Shown: positions 28,151 to 36,696 of the stretch, piece after piece
Numbering within the stretch: position 1 is the stretch's first letter
Layout of the letters: every line of letters begins with the position of its first letter
NCBI GenBank assembly: GCA_001642945.1
Contig: LGRT01000014.1
Location: 124,001 to 188,000, forward strand
Length of the DNA: 64,000 bases
DNA from: Rhodobacteraceae bacterium SB2
GTDB lineage: Bacteria > Pseudomonadota > Alphaproteobacteria > Rhodobacterales > Rhodobacteraceae
Direction: 5' to 3'
Program-made: the position numbers and the translations under genes
Notes under the pieces: generated by a model
What the model was told of the DNA's origin: nothing
The model's database searches: none
What the model saw: only the letters and a program-made list of their open reading frames with translations

Positions 28151-28369
28151 TTAAGCGGCGCTGAGATACCCGCCTAGAAGCGAGATGAACGCGCCAATAT
28201 GCACCACCATAATGGCTCGATCTTTCCACATCACACCCACTGCGAACCAAAGCAGAATACCTGCAAAAAATAAATATATATTCCAAGGGGTGATCCCCAT
28301 TCCGGTTAAACCATACCCCACCAATTGAACGGCTGTCGCCAGCCATTTTACATGATCTACTGTTTGCAT
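28151..28369 (-). CDS. DUF6552-like small membrane protein
   Basis: 72 residues with two or three hydrophobic segments (VKWLATAVQLVGYGLTGMGI, WNIYLFFAGILLWFAVGVMW, MVVHIGAFISLLGGYLSA). The pattern VKWLATA..L.GY....G..PWN and FAVGVMWKDRAIMVVH recalls the short SemiSWEET-like DUF6552 family of Rhodobacteraceae; this match is from memory. An AGGTTAAT site precedes the ATG. Function unknown. Confidence 0.7.
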   Translation of the reverse strand: MQTVDHVKWLATAVQLVGYGLTGMGITPWNIYLFFAGILLWFAVGVMWKDRAIMVVHIGAFISLLGGYLSAA

Positions 28370-28396
28370 ATTAACCTCTATGTTAAGCTTGGCTGC

Positions 28397-28422
28397 GTGC
28401 GGCGCAAAAGCCTACGCCGCAC
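28397..28422. repeat. Perfect hairpin between the small membrane gene and the dehydrogenase gene
   Basis: GTGCGGCG and CGCCGCAC, 8 bp, loop of 10. No T tract on either side. It sits between the end of the betaine cluster (28511) and the DUF6552-like start, and may mark the 3' end of the cluster transcript or an operator. Confidence 0.45.
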
Positions 28423-28510
28423 CGCCAGTCATGCGGATATGAACTGCATTTTAACGGCTTTGCGCAGGTAACAGCCCGCATGGATAAAATGTTTATCTGT
28501 GATGTGACAC

Positions 28511-30958
28511 TTAGGCTTTCACCCGCGTGGCGCTTGGATCATAGAGTGGCCGCAGTGAGGCTGTGGCTTTTACGCGCGTACCAGCAACGTCAATTTCATA
28601 AGCCGAGGCCAAAAGATCCTCTCTGGTTTCGCCCTTGCAGGGCACATAACCCATGCCAATCGCAGCCCCGAGGGAATGGCCATAAGCGCCCGAGCTGAGA
28701 TAGCCCACAATTTCGCCATCACGCAGCACGGGTTCATTGTGATAGAGCATCGGACCCGGATCTTGCAGTTGAAATTGCAGCAGGCGGGTGTTCAGCCCAG
28801 CCTCTTTCTTGCGCAGCACCGCATCGCGGCCGATAAATTCGGGTTTATTGGTTTTAACAGCAAACCCCAAGCCGGCTTCTAAGACATGATCTTCGCAGGT
28901 GATATCATGGCCGAAATGGCGAAAGCCTTTCTCAATACGCCCGCAATCCATCGCATGCATGCCACAAGGTTTTAGATCAAAGGCGGTGCCCGCTGCGCTC
29001 AGCGTGTCGTAAAGATGCAGCGCCATATCGCTGCTGACGTAAATTTCCCAGCCCAGCTCACCCACATAGCTGACGCGATGTGCACGCGCTAAACCTAGGC
29101 CGATTTCGATTTCTTGCATCGTGCCAAAGGGGTTGGCCTCGTTGCTAAAATCATTAGGAGATACGGCTTGCAACAGCTGGCGCGCCTGCGGGCCCATCAC
29201 AGCCATCACCGCCTCGCCTGCGGTCACATCGGTGATGACAACGGCGCGGCCGTCTAAATGGCGGCGCATCCATGTTTCATCGGCCAAGCGTGTTACGGCA
29301 GGCGTTATCACTATAAAGGCGGTTTCGCTGAGCCGGGTTACTGTGATATCCGCTTCAATACCACCTGCGTGATTGAGAAACTGCGTATAGACAATTTTGC
29401 CAATTGGCACCGATAAATCATTGCCGCAGATATAGTTTAAAAACGCCTCTGCATCGGGGCCTTCGACGCGCAATTTTCCAAATGATGACATATCATACAT
29501 GCCCACGCCAGTTCTTAAGGCGGCTAGCTCTTGGGCGGCATTGTCAAACCAGTTCTGGCGTTTCCAGCTATAGTGATAGGCGCGCTGTTGGTTTGGCTTG
29601 GCAAACCAGTTGGGCCGCTCCCACCCGCCAGCTTCGCCAAAAACCGCGGCATCAGCTTCGAGTTTTGAATGAAACGGGGAATGCCGGATATGGCGTGCAG
29701 AAGCTTTTTGCCGATAGGGAAAATGGTCGGCATAAAGCAGGCCCAGCGTTTCTTTTGAGCGCTCGAATAAGTAATGTTTATTGCCCTGAAAAGGTTGCAT
29801 TCGGCTAATATCGACATCCCCCAGATCAAAGGGCTTTGAGCCGCTCTCCATCCATTGGCTCAGCGCCATACCCGCGCCACCGGCCGACTGAATGCCGATC
29901 GAATTAAACCCGGCCGCTACCCAGACATTATCCATTTCAGGTGCAAGGCCCAAATGATAGGCATCATCGGGCGTGAAACTTTCCGGGCCGTTGAAAAACG
30001 TATGAATGCCGGCTTCACCTAACATTGGCATGCGGTTGATCGCCATTTCCAAAATCGGTTCGAAATGATCAAAATCTTCGGGCAATTGATCAAACTCAAA
30101 ACTGTCAGGAATGCCATTCATCGCCCAGGGTTTTGCCTGTGGCTCAAAGGCACCTAGCATCATTTTTCCGGCATCTTCTTTATAATACGCACATTCATCG
30201 GGCACCCGCAGCACGGGAAGTTGGCTCAACCCTTTGATGGGTTCTGAGACGATATAAAAATGTTCACAAGCGTGCAGCGGCACATTGACCCCCGCCATAC
30301 GGCCCACCTCATGGCCCCACATTCCGGCGCAATTCACGATCATATCGCAGGTGATATGGCCGCTACTGCCATCTTCCGCCCGCCAGTCAACACCGGTCAC
30401 CCGCCGGCCTTGACGGGCAATCGCGCTGACTTTAACGCGTTCTTGGATCAGCGCTCCACCTTGACGGGCCCCTTTTGCCAAAGCCAAGGCAATATTTGCC
30501 GGATCGCCTTGGCCATCTTTGTCTAGAAATACGCCGGCCTTCACGTTTTCCAAGTTAAGATGGGGGTATTTTTCGCCGATTTCCGTTGGGGTGATTTCGT
30601 CAATATCGACGCCAAAGGCCCGTGCCATCGCGGCAGAGCGAAAAATTTCCTCTTTGCGTTCGTCAGTCAAGGCAACGGTGATCGATCCAACCCGTTTAAA
30701 CCCCGTAGAGACGCCGGTTTCAGCCTCCAATGCCCCATAGAGCTCTTGCGTATATTTTGCCAGTTTGGTCATATTCGAGCTGGCGCGTAATTGCGCGATC
30801 AATCCGGCGGCATGCCATGTGGTGCCCGAGGTCAGCTGTTTGCGTTCAAGCAGCACCACATCTTTCCATCCCAGTTTAGCCAGGTGATAGGCCACAGAAC
30901 AGCCGATAACGCCCCCACCGATGATGACGACACGCGCGTGAGAAGGAAGGTTTGTCAT
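28511..30958 (-). CDS. Dimethylglycine/sarcosine dehydrogenase-like FAD-GcvT protein
   Basis: 815-residue two-part enzyme. Residues ~10-400 form a DAO-type FAD domain (VVIIGGGVIGCSVAYHLAKL at the start). TTWHAAGL at ~45-52 holds the histidine that binds FAD covalently in dimethylglycine and sarcosine dehydrogenases. The second half is a GcvT-like aminomethyltransferase domain that transfers the released one-carbon unit to tetrahydrofolate (FGKLRVEGPDAEAFLNYICG, then the C-terminal barrel). It would demethylate dimethylglycine or sarcosine. It is last in the cluster, 51 nt after the betaine methyltransferase gene, and is paralogous to the 814-residue protein upstream, suggesting the two take successive N-methyl compounds. 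Confidence 0.83.
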   Translation of the reverse strand: MTNLPSHARVVIIGGGVIGCSVAYHLAKLGWKDVVLLERKQLTSGTTWHAAGLIAQLRASSNMTKLAKYTQELYGALEAETGVSTGFKRVGSITVALTDERKEEIFRSAAMARAFGVDIDEITPTEIGEKYPHLNLENVKAGVFLDKDGQGDPANIALALAKGARQGGALIQERVKVSAIARQGRRVTGVDWRAEDGSSGHITCDMIVNCAGMWGHEVGRMAGVNVPLHACEHFYIVSEPIKGLSQLPVLRVPDECAYYKEDAGKMMLGAFEPQAKPWAMNGIPDSFEFDQLPEDFDHFEPILEMAINRMPMLGEAGIHTFFNGPESFTPDDAYHLGLAPEMDNVWVAAGFNSIGIQSAGGAGMALSQWMESGSKPFDLGDVDISRMQPFQGNKHYLFERSKETLGLLYADHFPYRQKASARHIRHSPFHSKLEADAAVFGEAGGWERPNWFAKPNQQRAYHYSWKRQNWFDNAAQELAALRTGVGMYDMSSFGKLRVEGPDAEAFLNYICGNDLSVPIGKIVYTQFLNHAGGIEADITVTRLSETAFIVITPAVTRLADETWMRRHLDGRAVVITDVTAGEAVMAVMGPQARQLLQAVSPNDFSNEANPFGTMQEIEIGLGLARAHRVSYVGELGWEIYVSSDMALHLYDTLSAAGTAFDLKPCGMHAMDCGRIEKGFRHFGHDITCEDHVLEAGLGFAVKTNKPEFIGRDAVLRKKEAGLNTRLLQFQLQDPGPMLYHNEPVLRDGEIVGYLSSGAYGHSLGAAIGMGYVPCKGETREDLLASAYEIDVAGTRVKATASLRPLYDPSATRVKA

Positions 30959-31009
30959 GTGCGGATACCTCGTTTTTTTGGGCGCGCTCAGGCGCGCGCT
31001 TTTAGCGGG

Positions 31010-31906
31010 TTAAATAATGCGATAGCCATTTTGCGAAAGTTGCTTTGCGATTTCTGCGATATGCGCTGGGCCAACTTCGCAGCAACCACCAATGATGCTG
31101 GCGCCCTGAGCAACCCAGCCCATCGCATGGGTCGCATAGGCTTTGGGGTCTAAATCCTGCCGCTCTTGCAGCGCATCCACAGTTGGCGCTTCGGTCAGGA
31201 ACCCATCCGTTATTTTAGTGAATCCATTGGCATAAGCGCCAAAAGGCAGCCCAAAATCTTTTAGAATCTCAAGGCCCTCATTTACCGCTTCGGGGCGGGC
31301 GCAATTGATTAAAACGGCGTCAGGCTTATGACGGTCGAGCACGGGTTTTAAAGCCTCGAGCGGCTCGCCCGATCGCAGCGTTTTGCCATTGAAATCATCC
31401 ACGGAAACCGCCAGCCAGCTGGGTGTATCGGTTTTACCCGTGGCTCTTAGAAGCCCCTCAGCCTGATCGGCCGAACACATTGTTTCTAATATAAAAACAT
31501 CCACATTTGGCGCCAGCGCAGCCACGATATCTGCATAAAGCGCTTCCGCCTCTGCCGCGGGCGGGCAAAGTTCAGGGCGATAAGAAGCCACCAGAGGGCC
31601 AATTGCACCAGCAACACGGCCCGCGCCATGGGCCTGGCGCGCCGCGCAGGCGGTTTGCACCGCGCGCGCCCAAAGGGTTTCGATTTGATCGGCCAATCCC
31701 TCGCGCTCGAGCCGGTCTTTTAGAACCGGATATGTATTGGTCGTGGCCACGCTCGCCCCGGCTGAAAAATAGTCGTTATGAACCTCTCTTACCAGATTTG
31801 GTTGATCAATCAGCACCGCGGTTGACCACATAGCAGTAGGCTTTTTACCGGCGCGTTTCACCAGCTCTTGGCCAATGGATCCGTCCAATAGGGTTATGTC
31901 TTTCAT
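31010..31906 (-). CDS. bmt: Betaine-homocysteine S-methyltransferase-like protein
   Basis: Homocysteine S-methyltransferase family TIM barrel, 298 residues, from ATG 31906. The zinc site is intact: the first cysteine in INCARPEAV and the pair in SIIGGCCEVGPAHI. The N-terminal LLDGSIGQEL is the family opening. In this context, between two dimethylglycine-dehydrogenase-like genes, glycine betaine is the likely methyl donor, yielding dimethylglycine and methionine; other S- or N-methyl donors are possible. The start overlaps the upstream gene's TGA (ATGA), so the two are translationally coupled. Confidence 0.84.
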   Translation of the reverse strand: MKDITLLDGSIGQELVKRAGKKPTAMWSTAVLIDQPNLVREVHNDYFSAGASVATTNTYPVLKDRLEREGLADQIETLWARAVQTACAARQAHGAGRVAGAIGPLVASYRPELCPPAAEAEALYADIVAALAPNVDVFILETMCSADQAEGLLRATGKTDTPSWLAVSVDDFNGKTLRSGEPLEALKPVLDRHKPDAVLINCARPEAVNEGLEILKDFGLPFGAYANGFTKITDGFLTEAPTVDALQERQDLDPKAYATHAMGWVAQGASIIGGCCEVGPAHIAEIAKQLSQNGYRII

Positions 31907-34347
31907 GCACGCAGCCTTTCGTTTTGCGGATCCCAACTTGGCTCATCCGTTTGTACGATTGCTCTACGCCGTTCACCGTAAATTTCAACCTCAACTTCGG
32001 TTCCGGCCGCGCTCAGATCGCTGCGCAACATGCCCAAGGCCAGCGAGGCATTCACCCGATAGCCCCAAGCCCCAGAGGTGGTTTCTCCAACGATCTCACC
32101 ATTGTGCCATAGCGTTGACATATAAGGTGCATCGCAGGCGCCCGCATCAACGCGCAGGGTGACAAAGCGTTTTTTGCTGCCTTGTTTTTTTTCGCTTAGA
32201 AGCGCAGCTTTGCCGGTGAACGCTTCGGGTTTGTCAAATTTCACAAACCGTTCCAGCCCGCCTTCCAGCATCGAATAATCGGTGGATAAATCACCCTTCC
32301 AGGCCCGGTAGCCTTTTTCGATGCGCAGTGAGTTCAGCGCGTACATTCCGAAAGGTTTGGCGCCGGCCTCTAGAACGGCGGCATAAATTTCCGGCATTGC
32401 ATCGTTTTCGGCATGGATTTCCCAGCCCAGTTCACCGGCGAACGATACGCGGATCAGAAAGGCTTTTTCACCGGCCACATTTGCCCATTGATGGGTCAGC
32501 CAGCCGCGCGATAGATCCGCATCGCTGATCATGGATAAGATATCGCGCGATTTGGGGCCGGTGACGATGAGTGTATCGCGCTCGGTTGTGGTTTCGCGCA
32601 ATGAAATCTCGGCTGGCAGGCTGTTCTTGATCAATTCCCCATCATGCCATTGCGCCGTGGCGGCCGTGATCAACACAAAATTATCCACATCTAGCCGAAT
32701 GCAGGATAATTCGGTGAGGATCCGCCCACGGCGATCCGCCACATAGATCAAATTCATTCGCCCGATTTTTGGAATGGCGCCGGTGCAAAACCCGCGCAGC
32801 CAAGCATCAGCCCCCGTGCCTTGGATCCAAAATCGTGAAAACCCCGGCAGGTCAAGCACGCCGCAATGATCGCGCACGGCTTCGCATTCTTCGCGGATAC
32901 GCGCCTCCCATGGCCCCGCGCGGTTCCAGGTCTTGCTGGTTTCTTCGCTGGTATCATCGCCAGGTTTGGCAAACCAATTGGCGCGCTCCCAGCCGTTATA
33001 GGCGCCCATGACACCGCCCAGCTCTAGAATTTTCTGGTGATTGGGAGAAAGCTTTTTATCGCGCCCGGCGGGCCATTCATGCCAGGGGAAATGCATGCCA
33101 TATTCATGGCCATAGACTTCCATGCCTTTTTGCACGCAATAATCTGGATCTGTGTAATCGGTGTAGCGCCGCGGATCGCAAGACCACATATCCCATTCGG
33201 TTTGGCCTTCGGTCAGCCATTCAGCCAGCACTTTACCCGCGCCACCGCCCTGCGCGATGCCAAAGGTAAAGACGCAGGCCTCAAACGCGTTGGGTACGCC
33301 GGGCATTGGCCCGATCAGAGGCATTCCATCTGGCGCGTAGGGGATGGGCCCGTTGATTACTTTTGATACACCGGCAGAGCCCAGCAAGGGCACCCGCGCC
33401 ATCGCATCTTCAACGTACCATTCCAAGCGTTCTAAATCATCCGGATACAGCTGAAAGCTGAAATCCTCGGGCATTGGATCTTCGGGATTTACCCAATGGG
33501 CTTTGCAATTGCGCTCATAAGGCCCCAAATTCAGCCCGTGTTTTTCCTGGCGCAGATAATAGCTGCTATCGACATCGCGCAGCAGCGGCAGCTTATGACC
33601 TGATTCAGCGCTCCAGGCTTCAAGCTCGGGGATTTCATCGGTGAGCATATATTGGTGGCTCATCACCATCATTGGCAGCGTACGTCCGCCATAAGGTTTG
33701 AACCATTCGCCAACGCGCTGGGCGTAATAGCCCGCTGCATTCACGACATATTCACAGCGAATATCGCCTTTTTCGGTTTTTACAATCCATTCGTTATTTT
33801 CGCGCGCAACCCCAGTGGCGGGGGTGAACCGTAAAATTTGTGCCCCCAGATCACGTGCGCCTTTGGCCAAGGCTTGGGTCAGCTGCGCCGGATCAATATC
33901 GCCATCATTGGGATCGTATAGCGCGCCTTTCAGGTCATGTGTTTCGAGAAAGGGATAGCGGGCTTTGATCTCATCCAATCCCAAAATTTCCAGCTCCATC
34001 CCTTGGGATTTGCCCATACCTTTGGCGCGCTGGAATTCTTGCATGCGAGCGTCCGAATGGGCCAGTCGGATCGAGCCGGTGACATGGTAATTCATCGGAT
34101 AATCCACAGCCTTGCCAAGCCCGCGGTAAAGTTCTGTAGAATAGCGCTGCATATTCATCACCGACCAAGAGGTAGAAAAGGTGGGCACATTGCCCGCCGC
34201 ATGCCAGGTGCTGCCCGCCGTCAATTCGTTTTTTTCCAGCAGAACACAATCGCGCCAGCCGGCTTTGGCCAAATGATAAAGGCAGGACGCGCCCACGGCG
34301 CCTCCTCCGATGATAACAACGCGTGCTGTTGATGGAAATTCTGACAT
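31903..34347 (-). CDS. Dimethylglycine dehydrogenase-like FAD-GcvT protein (second paralogue)
   Basis: 814 residues with the same architecture as its paralogue at 28511: FAD site RVVIIGGGAVGASCLYHLAK, covalent-FAD motif LTAGSTWHAAGNV, a middle FAO_M region (GYYAQRVGEWF), and a C-terminal GcvT domain (SFAGELGWEIHAENDAM, SLRIEKGYRAWKGDLS). ATG 34347 follows AAGGAGTAAGGGG; an upstream in-frame start at 34371 lacks such a site. It is the first structural gene of the demethylation trio. Which paralogue uses dimethylglycine and which sarcosine cannot be read from sequence. Confidence 0.83.
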   Translation of the reverse strand: MSEFPSTARVVIIGGGAVGASCLYHLAKAGWRDCVLLEKNELTAGSTWHAAGNVPTFSTSWSVMNMQRYSTELYRGLGKAVDYPMNYHVTGSIRLAHSDARMQEFQRAKGMGKSQGMELEILGLDEIKARYPFLETHDLKGALYDPNDGDIDPAQLTQALAKGARDLGAQILRFTPATGVARENNEWIVKTEKGDIRCEYVVNAAGYYAQRVGEWFKPYGGRTLPMMVMSHQYMLTDEIPELEAWSAESGHKLPLLRDVDSSYYLRQEKHGLNLGPYERNCKAHWVNPEDPMPEDFSFQLYPDDLERLEWYVEDAMARVPLLGSAGVSKVINGPIPYAPDGMPLIGPMPGVPNAFEACVFTFGIAQGGGAGKVLAEWLTEGQTEWDMWSCDPRRYTDYTDPDYCVQKGMEVYGHEYGMHFPWHEWPAGRDKKLSPNHQKILELGGVMGAYNGWERANWFAKPGDDTSEETSKTWNRAGPWEARIREECEAVRDHCGVLDLPGFSRFWIQGTGADAWLRGFCTGAIPKIGRMNLIYVADRRGRILTELSCIRLDVDNFVLITAATAQWHDGELIKNSLPAEISLRETTTERDTLIVTGPKSRDILSMISDADLSRGWLTHQWANVAGEKAFLIRVSFAGELGWEIHAENDAMPEIYAAVLEAGAKPFGMYALNSLRIEKGYRAWKGDLSTDYSMLEGGLERFVKFDKPEAFTGKAALLSEKKQGSKKRFVTLRVDAGACDAPYMSTLWHNGEIVGETTSGAWGYRVNASLALGMLRSDLSAAGTEVEVEIYGERRRAIVQTDEPSWDPQNERLRA

Positions 34348-34479
34348 GGTCCCCTTACTCCTTAAGGCCAAATATTAGGATCTGTGATGTGAGGCTGGTG
34401 AGTGCGCCCACCTGCTGGGCTGCTTCGCGAATGGCGCGGCTGTGTGCCTCTGCATTAAAGTTATTTGAAGCGTTTTGAG

Positions 34480-34896
34480 CTAGTCTGACCATCTGCCGCT
34501 CCACTGCTGATGCTGGGGCAATTGATCGTAAACCTTATAAAAGGCGCCCTTAGACGCGGTGAAAATCTGCGCTGTTAAAGACAGCTCATCTTGGTCTTCA
34601 AGCGCGCGAGGGCTGATGGCAATTTCAGAGTGCTGCTCATGATCGTAAAATAAATTTGAGCCACAGATGTTGTAAAACCCCCGTCGAACATGCTGCGAGG
34701 ATTTATACCATTGCAAGCGCGCATTGGAGTGAAAAACCAATCTTTCAGTGGGCATTGCCGTTGCGGCCCCGTAATGGCAGGCCAGCTTGCAAGATTGGCC
34801 GCATTGACAGGCGATAACATCGCGCAAGGGTTTGGGGCGTTCAGTTTTGATTGCTCCGCGCCCGCAGGCGCCTTTGATGCACGCCCTCATGCTCAA
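34480..34896 (-). CDS. GFA/CENP-V-fold protein with altered cysteine sites
   Basis: 138 residues, related to glutathione-dependent formaldehyde-activating (GFA) proteins, small beta-fold zinc proteins. Family features are CIKGACGRG near the start, the central CQCGQSCKLAC, and RRGFYNICGSNLFYD. Two usual zinc motifs deviate: CxCxxC reads CQCGQSC, and RGFCxxCG reads RGFYNICG, so a cysteine is replaced by tyrosine. Formaldehyde released by the neighbouring N-demethylating enzymes offers a rationale. The ATG overlaps the LysE gene's TGA. Activity is unproven for most of this family. Confidence 0.72.
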   Translation of the reverse strand: MSMRACIKGACGRGAIKTERPKPLRDVIACQCGQSCKLACHYGAATAMPTERLVFHSNARLQWYKSSQHVRRGFYNICGSNLFYDHEQHSEIAISPRALEDQDELSLTAQIFTASKGAFYKVYDQLPQHQQWSGRWSD

Positions 34897-35513
34897 ACCC
34901 CTTTTCCCATTTGGCTACTGCCCAATAGAACTCCGTAAAACACAAAGAAGAGTGCCATAATGCGGCGCAAATTTGTGCTGAAAACGGCATTTATTGCGGC
35001 TTGGCCTAGCTTTGCCCCGATCGCGCAATAGCAAAGGTAAGAGCATGTGGTCAGACAAAGCGCGGTGGGAAAAATCGTGCCCATTTGCGCCCATATCGGA
35101 ATATCCGGCTGAACAAATTGACTAAAAGCCGCCAGATATCCGGCGATTGATTTGGGATTGATCGTGGCGATCATAAAGGCTTTGATATAGATTTTCGGAT
35201 GATCGGGTTTTTGCGCGGTAACGGGTTGCGCCGCGCTGATCCACCCCCGTAGGCCCAAATAGATCAAAAACCCTGCGCCCAACCATTTGAAAAGGTCAAA
35301 TGCCAAAGGGGAGGCGGCGATGAGCGCGGTGATGCCAAATGCCGAAAGGGTTAGAAACAACGATGTTTGTGTCAGTATCGCCAGCACGCAAAAAAGCGCG
35401 GTGTTAAAGCCGTAATGCAGGGCCACCGTGATACAGTTCAGCGCATTGGGCCCCGGCGTGGTGACAAACAATGCCCAAAAACTGACAAATATGATCCAGG
35501 CTTCAAAGCTCAT
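34893..35513 (-). CDS. LysE-family exporter
   Basis: 206-residue inner-membrane protein with about six hydrophobic segments and the LysE/RhtB N-terminal motif TPGPNALNCITVALHYGF (residues ~18-35). Members export amino acids or related small metabolites. It lies 7 nt after the XRE-cupin regulator and overlaps the GFA-like gene by 4 nt, so the regulator probably controls it. The exported compound is unknown; an overflow product of betaine/sarcosine/glycine metabolism would suit the neighbourhood. Confidence 0.85.
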   Translation of the reverse strand: MSFEAWIIFVSFWALFVTTPGPNALNCITVALHYGFNTALFCVLAILTQTSLFLTLSAFGITALIAASPLAFDLFKWLGAGFLIYLGLRGWISAAQPVTAQKPDHPKIYIKAFMIATINPKSIAGYLAAFSQFVQPDIPIWAQMGTIFPTALCLTTCSYLCYCAIGAKLGQAAINAVFSTNLRRIMALFFVFYGVLLGSSQMGKGV

Positions 35514-35520
35514 CAGCGCC

Positions 35521-36093
35521 TCAATAGACGGGCGGCGCGATCACCCAGATCGCAACGGCCGCTGTTGTATAGGGGTTGGCATATTGAAACGCTTCTCCGC
35601 GGATGCGAAAGCTGTCGCCGGGGTGGATGGTAAAGGCTTTGCCCGCAATCACCATATCCAGTTTTCCCGATAGCAAATACCCGACTTCTTGCGTGGGGCG
35701 GCTGATGGGGGCGCTTAACGCAGCACCAGGTTCAAACGTAGAATGGAGCATTTCAAAATCATCCGTCAAATCGGGCGATAACAGCTCTTCTACCAAGCCC
35801 GCCTCGCCCGAGCCTAGAGGCCGGCGCGCGCCATGGCGCACGACAAAACCGGCCTCATCGGCGGGGGGTTCGCTTTGTCCAAAAAACACCGAGATCGAAA
35901 CATCAAGCGCCGCTGCAAGCGCGCGCAAATCGTCGATAGAGGGTTGCGAAATATCGCGTTCGACCTGGCTCAGCCAACCGACTGATTTATCAACCTGTTC
36001 TGCCAAATGTGCCAAAGTTTGGCCGCGCGCTTTGCGCAGCGAGCGCAGATCCGACCCTAAGGATTTGAGTGATGATGCGGCTGCCGCGGCCAT
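35521..36093 (-). CDS. XRE-family regulator with C-terminal cupin domain
   Basis: 190 residues. The N-terminal helix-turn-helix (LRSLRKARGQTLAHLAEQVD, then GWLSQVERDISQPSIDDL) is followed by a double-strand beta-helix cupin (RPTQEVGYLLSGKLDMVIAG, FTIHPGDSFRI) that would bind a small ligand. This architecture is typical of PuuR/SutR-like regulators of amine and sulfur compound metabolism. Two identical palindromes lie 11-71 bp before the start, strongly suggesting autoregulation. It heads a tight run with the LysE and GFA-like genes. Confidence 0.88.
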   Translation of the reverse strand: MAAAAASSLKSLGSDLRSLRKARGQTLAHLAEQVDKSVGWLSQVERDISQPSIDDLRALAAALDVSISVFFGQSEPPADEAGFVVRHGARRPLGSGEAGLVEELLSPDLTDDFEMLHSTFEPGAALSAPISRPTQEVGYLLSGKLDMVIAGKAFTIHPGDSFRIRGEAFQYANPYTTAAVAIWVIAPPVY

Positions 36094-36103
36094 AGCTGCT
36101 CCG

Positions 36104-36164
36104 TGAAAAAAATCACTATTTTTTCATTTTTCAGACATTAATGAAAAAATCAACTCTTTTTTCA
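36104..36164. promoter_or_regulatory. Twin palindromic operators of the XRE-cupin regulator
   Basis: TGAAAAAA-N7-TTTTTTCA occurs at 36104-36126 (spacer ATCACTA) and 36142-36164 (spacer TCAACTC). The arms are identical and the copies are 38 bp apart. Both lie directly upstream of the regulator start at 36093, overlapping the expected promoter. Confidence 0.75.
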
Positions 36165-36696
36165 TTTTTTTGCATGCTCAGATAGGGCGGGTTGAAGCCG
36201 AGGAACAAATTCCAAATAGGGTTAGTTTTACAAAAGCCGTTCTGGCCTTGGTTGGGGGGCGCGCTCATGGCGGTTTGAATGCGGATGCTCAACGCCGTAC
36301 GGGGTCTTTATTTCAGGCTTAATGTGCCTAAAAACTCAAAAAGATGCATGAACCTAAAAAGTATATGAAGAGGTTTTGGATATTAAAAATTATTCAAAAA
36401 TGCAGTGTGGTCGGTGGGGCAAGCGTCAATGCTATTTGGATCATAAATCACATCGCATCTGTGCAGGGGGCAGCGCTATCCCTGTTCATTATGATGACTT
36501 GAGTATTTCATTTGGTCTTGTGAAGTTGCGATCAGAAAGCAACAGGTGATCTATCAATGAGGGTTTTGAAACCTGCATAGGCAGCAGCGATCTCTTTTTT
36601 GGTATATTTTGTGTTATTGATGGGCAAATCCCTCCCTAATGGCAGCGCAAAGCCTTGGGGATAGACAGGGTTCTGCGCGCGCGTTATGCCCCTGAT
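36165..36696. other. Non-coding gap without recognised features
   Basis: About 530 nt between the operators and the RluA-family gene. Frames here are short, on both strands, and carry no family motif. I see no tRNA, terminator with a T tract, or IS end. It may hold the promoter and leader of the pseudouridine synthase gene. Confidence 0.6.

Noticed and set aside
35603-36106. A 167-codon plus-strand frame opposite the XRE-cupin regulator
   Set aside because: Ser/Lys/Pro-rich antisense frame; the regulator on the other strand has clear HTH and cupin motifs.
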